The notes below the pieces were generated by a model. That model was not told where the DNA came from. It did no database searches and saw only the letters and a list, made by a program, of their open reading frames with translations. Positions 63,293 to 64,000 of a stretch of 64,000 nt of DNA are shown here, one piece after another (position 1 is the stretch's first letter; the number at the start of each line of letters is the position of its first letter). The DNA lies in contig NZ_QUOQ01000003.1 of NCBI RefSeq assembly GCF_003704105.1, positions 372,001-436,000 on the forward strand, read 5' to 3'. Both the position numbers and the translations under genes were made by a program. This DNA comes from Brevundimonas lutea. GTDB taxonomy: Bacteria > Pseudomonadota > Alphaproteobacteria > Caulobacterales > Caulobacteraceae.

Positions 63293-64000
63293 CTGATCTG
63301 AGCGGCGGCCGCTTCCGCGCGGCTGGCCAGAGCCTCACCCCCGGATTGGGTTCGGGCGGCCTCGGCGACGTCCAGAAACGCCTGACGCGCCTGACCGTGC
63401 AAGGCGGCCTTTTCGCTGTCCGGGCCAAGACCGGCCATTTCAAGCAGCAGAGCGGCCTGCGAGCCGCGTGTCGTCGCCCACGCCATGGGCGCCCTTTCGC
63501 GAGTGAAGACCTCCTGATAGGCGCCGAAGCCGTCGTAAGCCGAACGCAGCATGCTCGTGTCGCCGGCCCGTCGCCCCACGACCACCAAAACCTCGGCCCT
63601 GCCGCGCGTCAGATTGGCCCAGTGTGTCGGTGACCGCTCCCGGGTCATGATCGGCAAGGCTGCGTCGTAGACGGCCATGGCCTGGCCGAGCAGGGCCTGC
63701 GCCTTGGCCTGATCGGGCTCGGCCTCCGCCAGTCGACGAAGCGTCGTGCCCTCGACGTCCCTGAGCGTGCCCCACAGGGCGGGCGTCTCGTCGCGCGAGA
63801 CATTTTCATCCGCCTGCCGCACCGCCTGGAGGGTCGCTTGCCGCGCCTCATCGCCCCCGACGGCGTCCGCGCGTTGGCCCACGACCAGCACGCGGTTGGC
63901 ATAGGCGTTGGCCCGGTTGTAGCGGGAGGTCGTCGGGGTGAAGGTCTCGATCATCCGATCGTAGGCGGCGATGGCGCGGTCATAGTCGGCGGCCTGACGC
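63271..64000 (-). CDS. TPR-like repeat protein, N-terminus outside the window
   Basis: The frame stays open to the right edge (63954 is an internal Met), so the true start lies beyond it. The visible 240 or so residues are Ala-rich helical repeats of about 50 residues. The motifs ALPIMTRERSPTHWANLTRG and EVFTRERAPMAWATTRGSQA fit the TPR subtype with consensus TRERxPxxWAxTxxx. The C-terminus ends AAAQISGSTSRR. The exported repeat protein at 11872-13671 has a degenerate version. Function unknown. Confidence 0.75.
   Translation of the reverse strand, partial: RQAADYDRAIAAYDRMIETFTPTTSRYNRANAYANRVLVVGQRADAVGGDEARQATLQAVRQADENVSRDETPALWGTLRDVEGTTLRRLAEAEPDQAKAQALLGQAMAVYDAALPIMTRERSPTHWANLTRGRAEVLVVVGRRAGDTSMLRSAYDGFGAYQEVFTRERAPMAWATTRGSQAALLLEMAGLGPDSEKAALHGQARQAFLDVAEAARTQSGGEALASRAEAAAAQISGSTSRR

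Overview
The window is GC-rich (roughly two thirds G+C by eye), densely packed, ordinary-looking chromosome from an alphaproteobacterium, most likely Caulobacterales and plausibly Brevundimonas or a close relative. The strongest evidence is a circularly permuted two-piece tmRNA whose tag reads ANDNFAEEFAVAA, essentially the Caulobacter tag, with an alpha-type SspB gene next to it. A DUF2336 protein, many TTG/GTG starts and ATGA-type overlaps agree. The high G+C produces very long antisense shadow ORFs (up to about 750 codons), which I have left out.

Layout. 1-1430: the C-terminal-side part of a serralysin-type protease, then tRNA-Gln and tRNA-Pro. 1.5-6.3 kb: DUF924, thyA-folA, a YbjQ protein, a cysteine-free Mrp ATPase and miaA. 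6.3-7.2 kb: permuted ssrA and sspB, the tagging RNA and the adaptor for tagged proteins. 7.2-14.3 kb: an unassigned membrane protein, an exported EEP-family enzyme, a GFA protein, a RusA-like nuclease, fumC, an exported repeat protein and a cytochrome c lipoprotein. 14.3-18.7 kb: a two-gene RND efflux operon with an operator-like palindrome upstream. 18.7-27.4 kb: outer-membrane protein, class II aldolase, DUF2336, NAD kinase, comEC, gltX, and gltA with a near-ideal terminator. 27.4-35.4 kb: a DUF305-LVIVD fusion, an HPt protein, an acyl-activating enzyme, DoxX, msrB, ychF and a lipoprotein. 35.4-38.8 kb: a TonB-dependent (haem-type) receptor with a DUF6607 partner. 38.7-47 kb: orphan FliN-like protein, lipB, an M48 protease with LemA, recO, a hybrid histidine kinase and parC. 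47-51.3 kb: a small membrane-protein/winged-helix module with tandem operator-like repeats, a propionyl-CoA carboxylase beta subunit, then a low-GC ORF that appears to have removed the start of a small phosphatase-like gene. 51.6-57.1 kb: cvpA-purF, VOC, SDR, lipoprotein and der. 57.1-64 kb: BamB-like and YfgM-like genes, an ECF sigma module, a second exported EEP enzyme, a pseudouridine synthase, an ArsC-like protein and a truncated repeat protein.

Most of the window is housekeeping. The accessory or less-explained parts are the DUF305-LVIVD fusion, the low-GC insertion at 49.5-50.05 kb, the related nested-palindrome elements at 39.8 and 51.3 kb, the operator-like repeats at 47.05-47.11 kb, the ECF module and the cysteine-free Mrp. 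I found no CRISPR array, prophage, insertion sequence or integrase.
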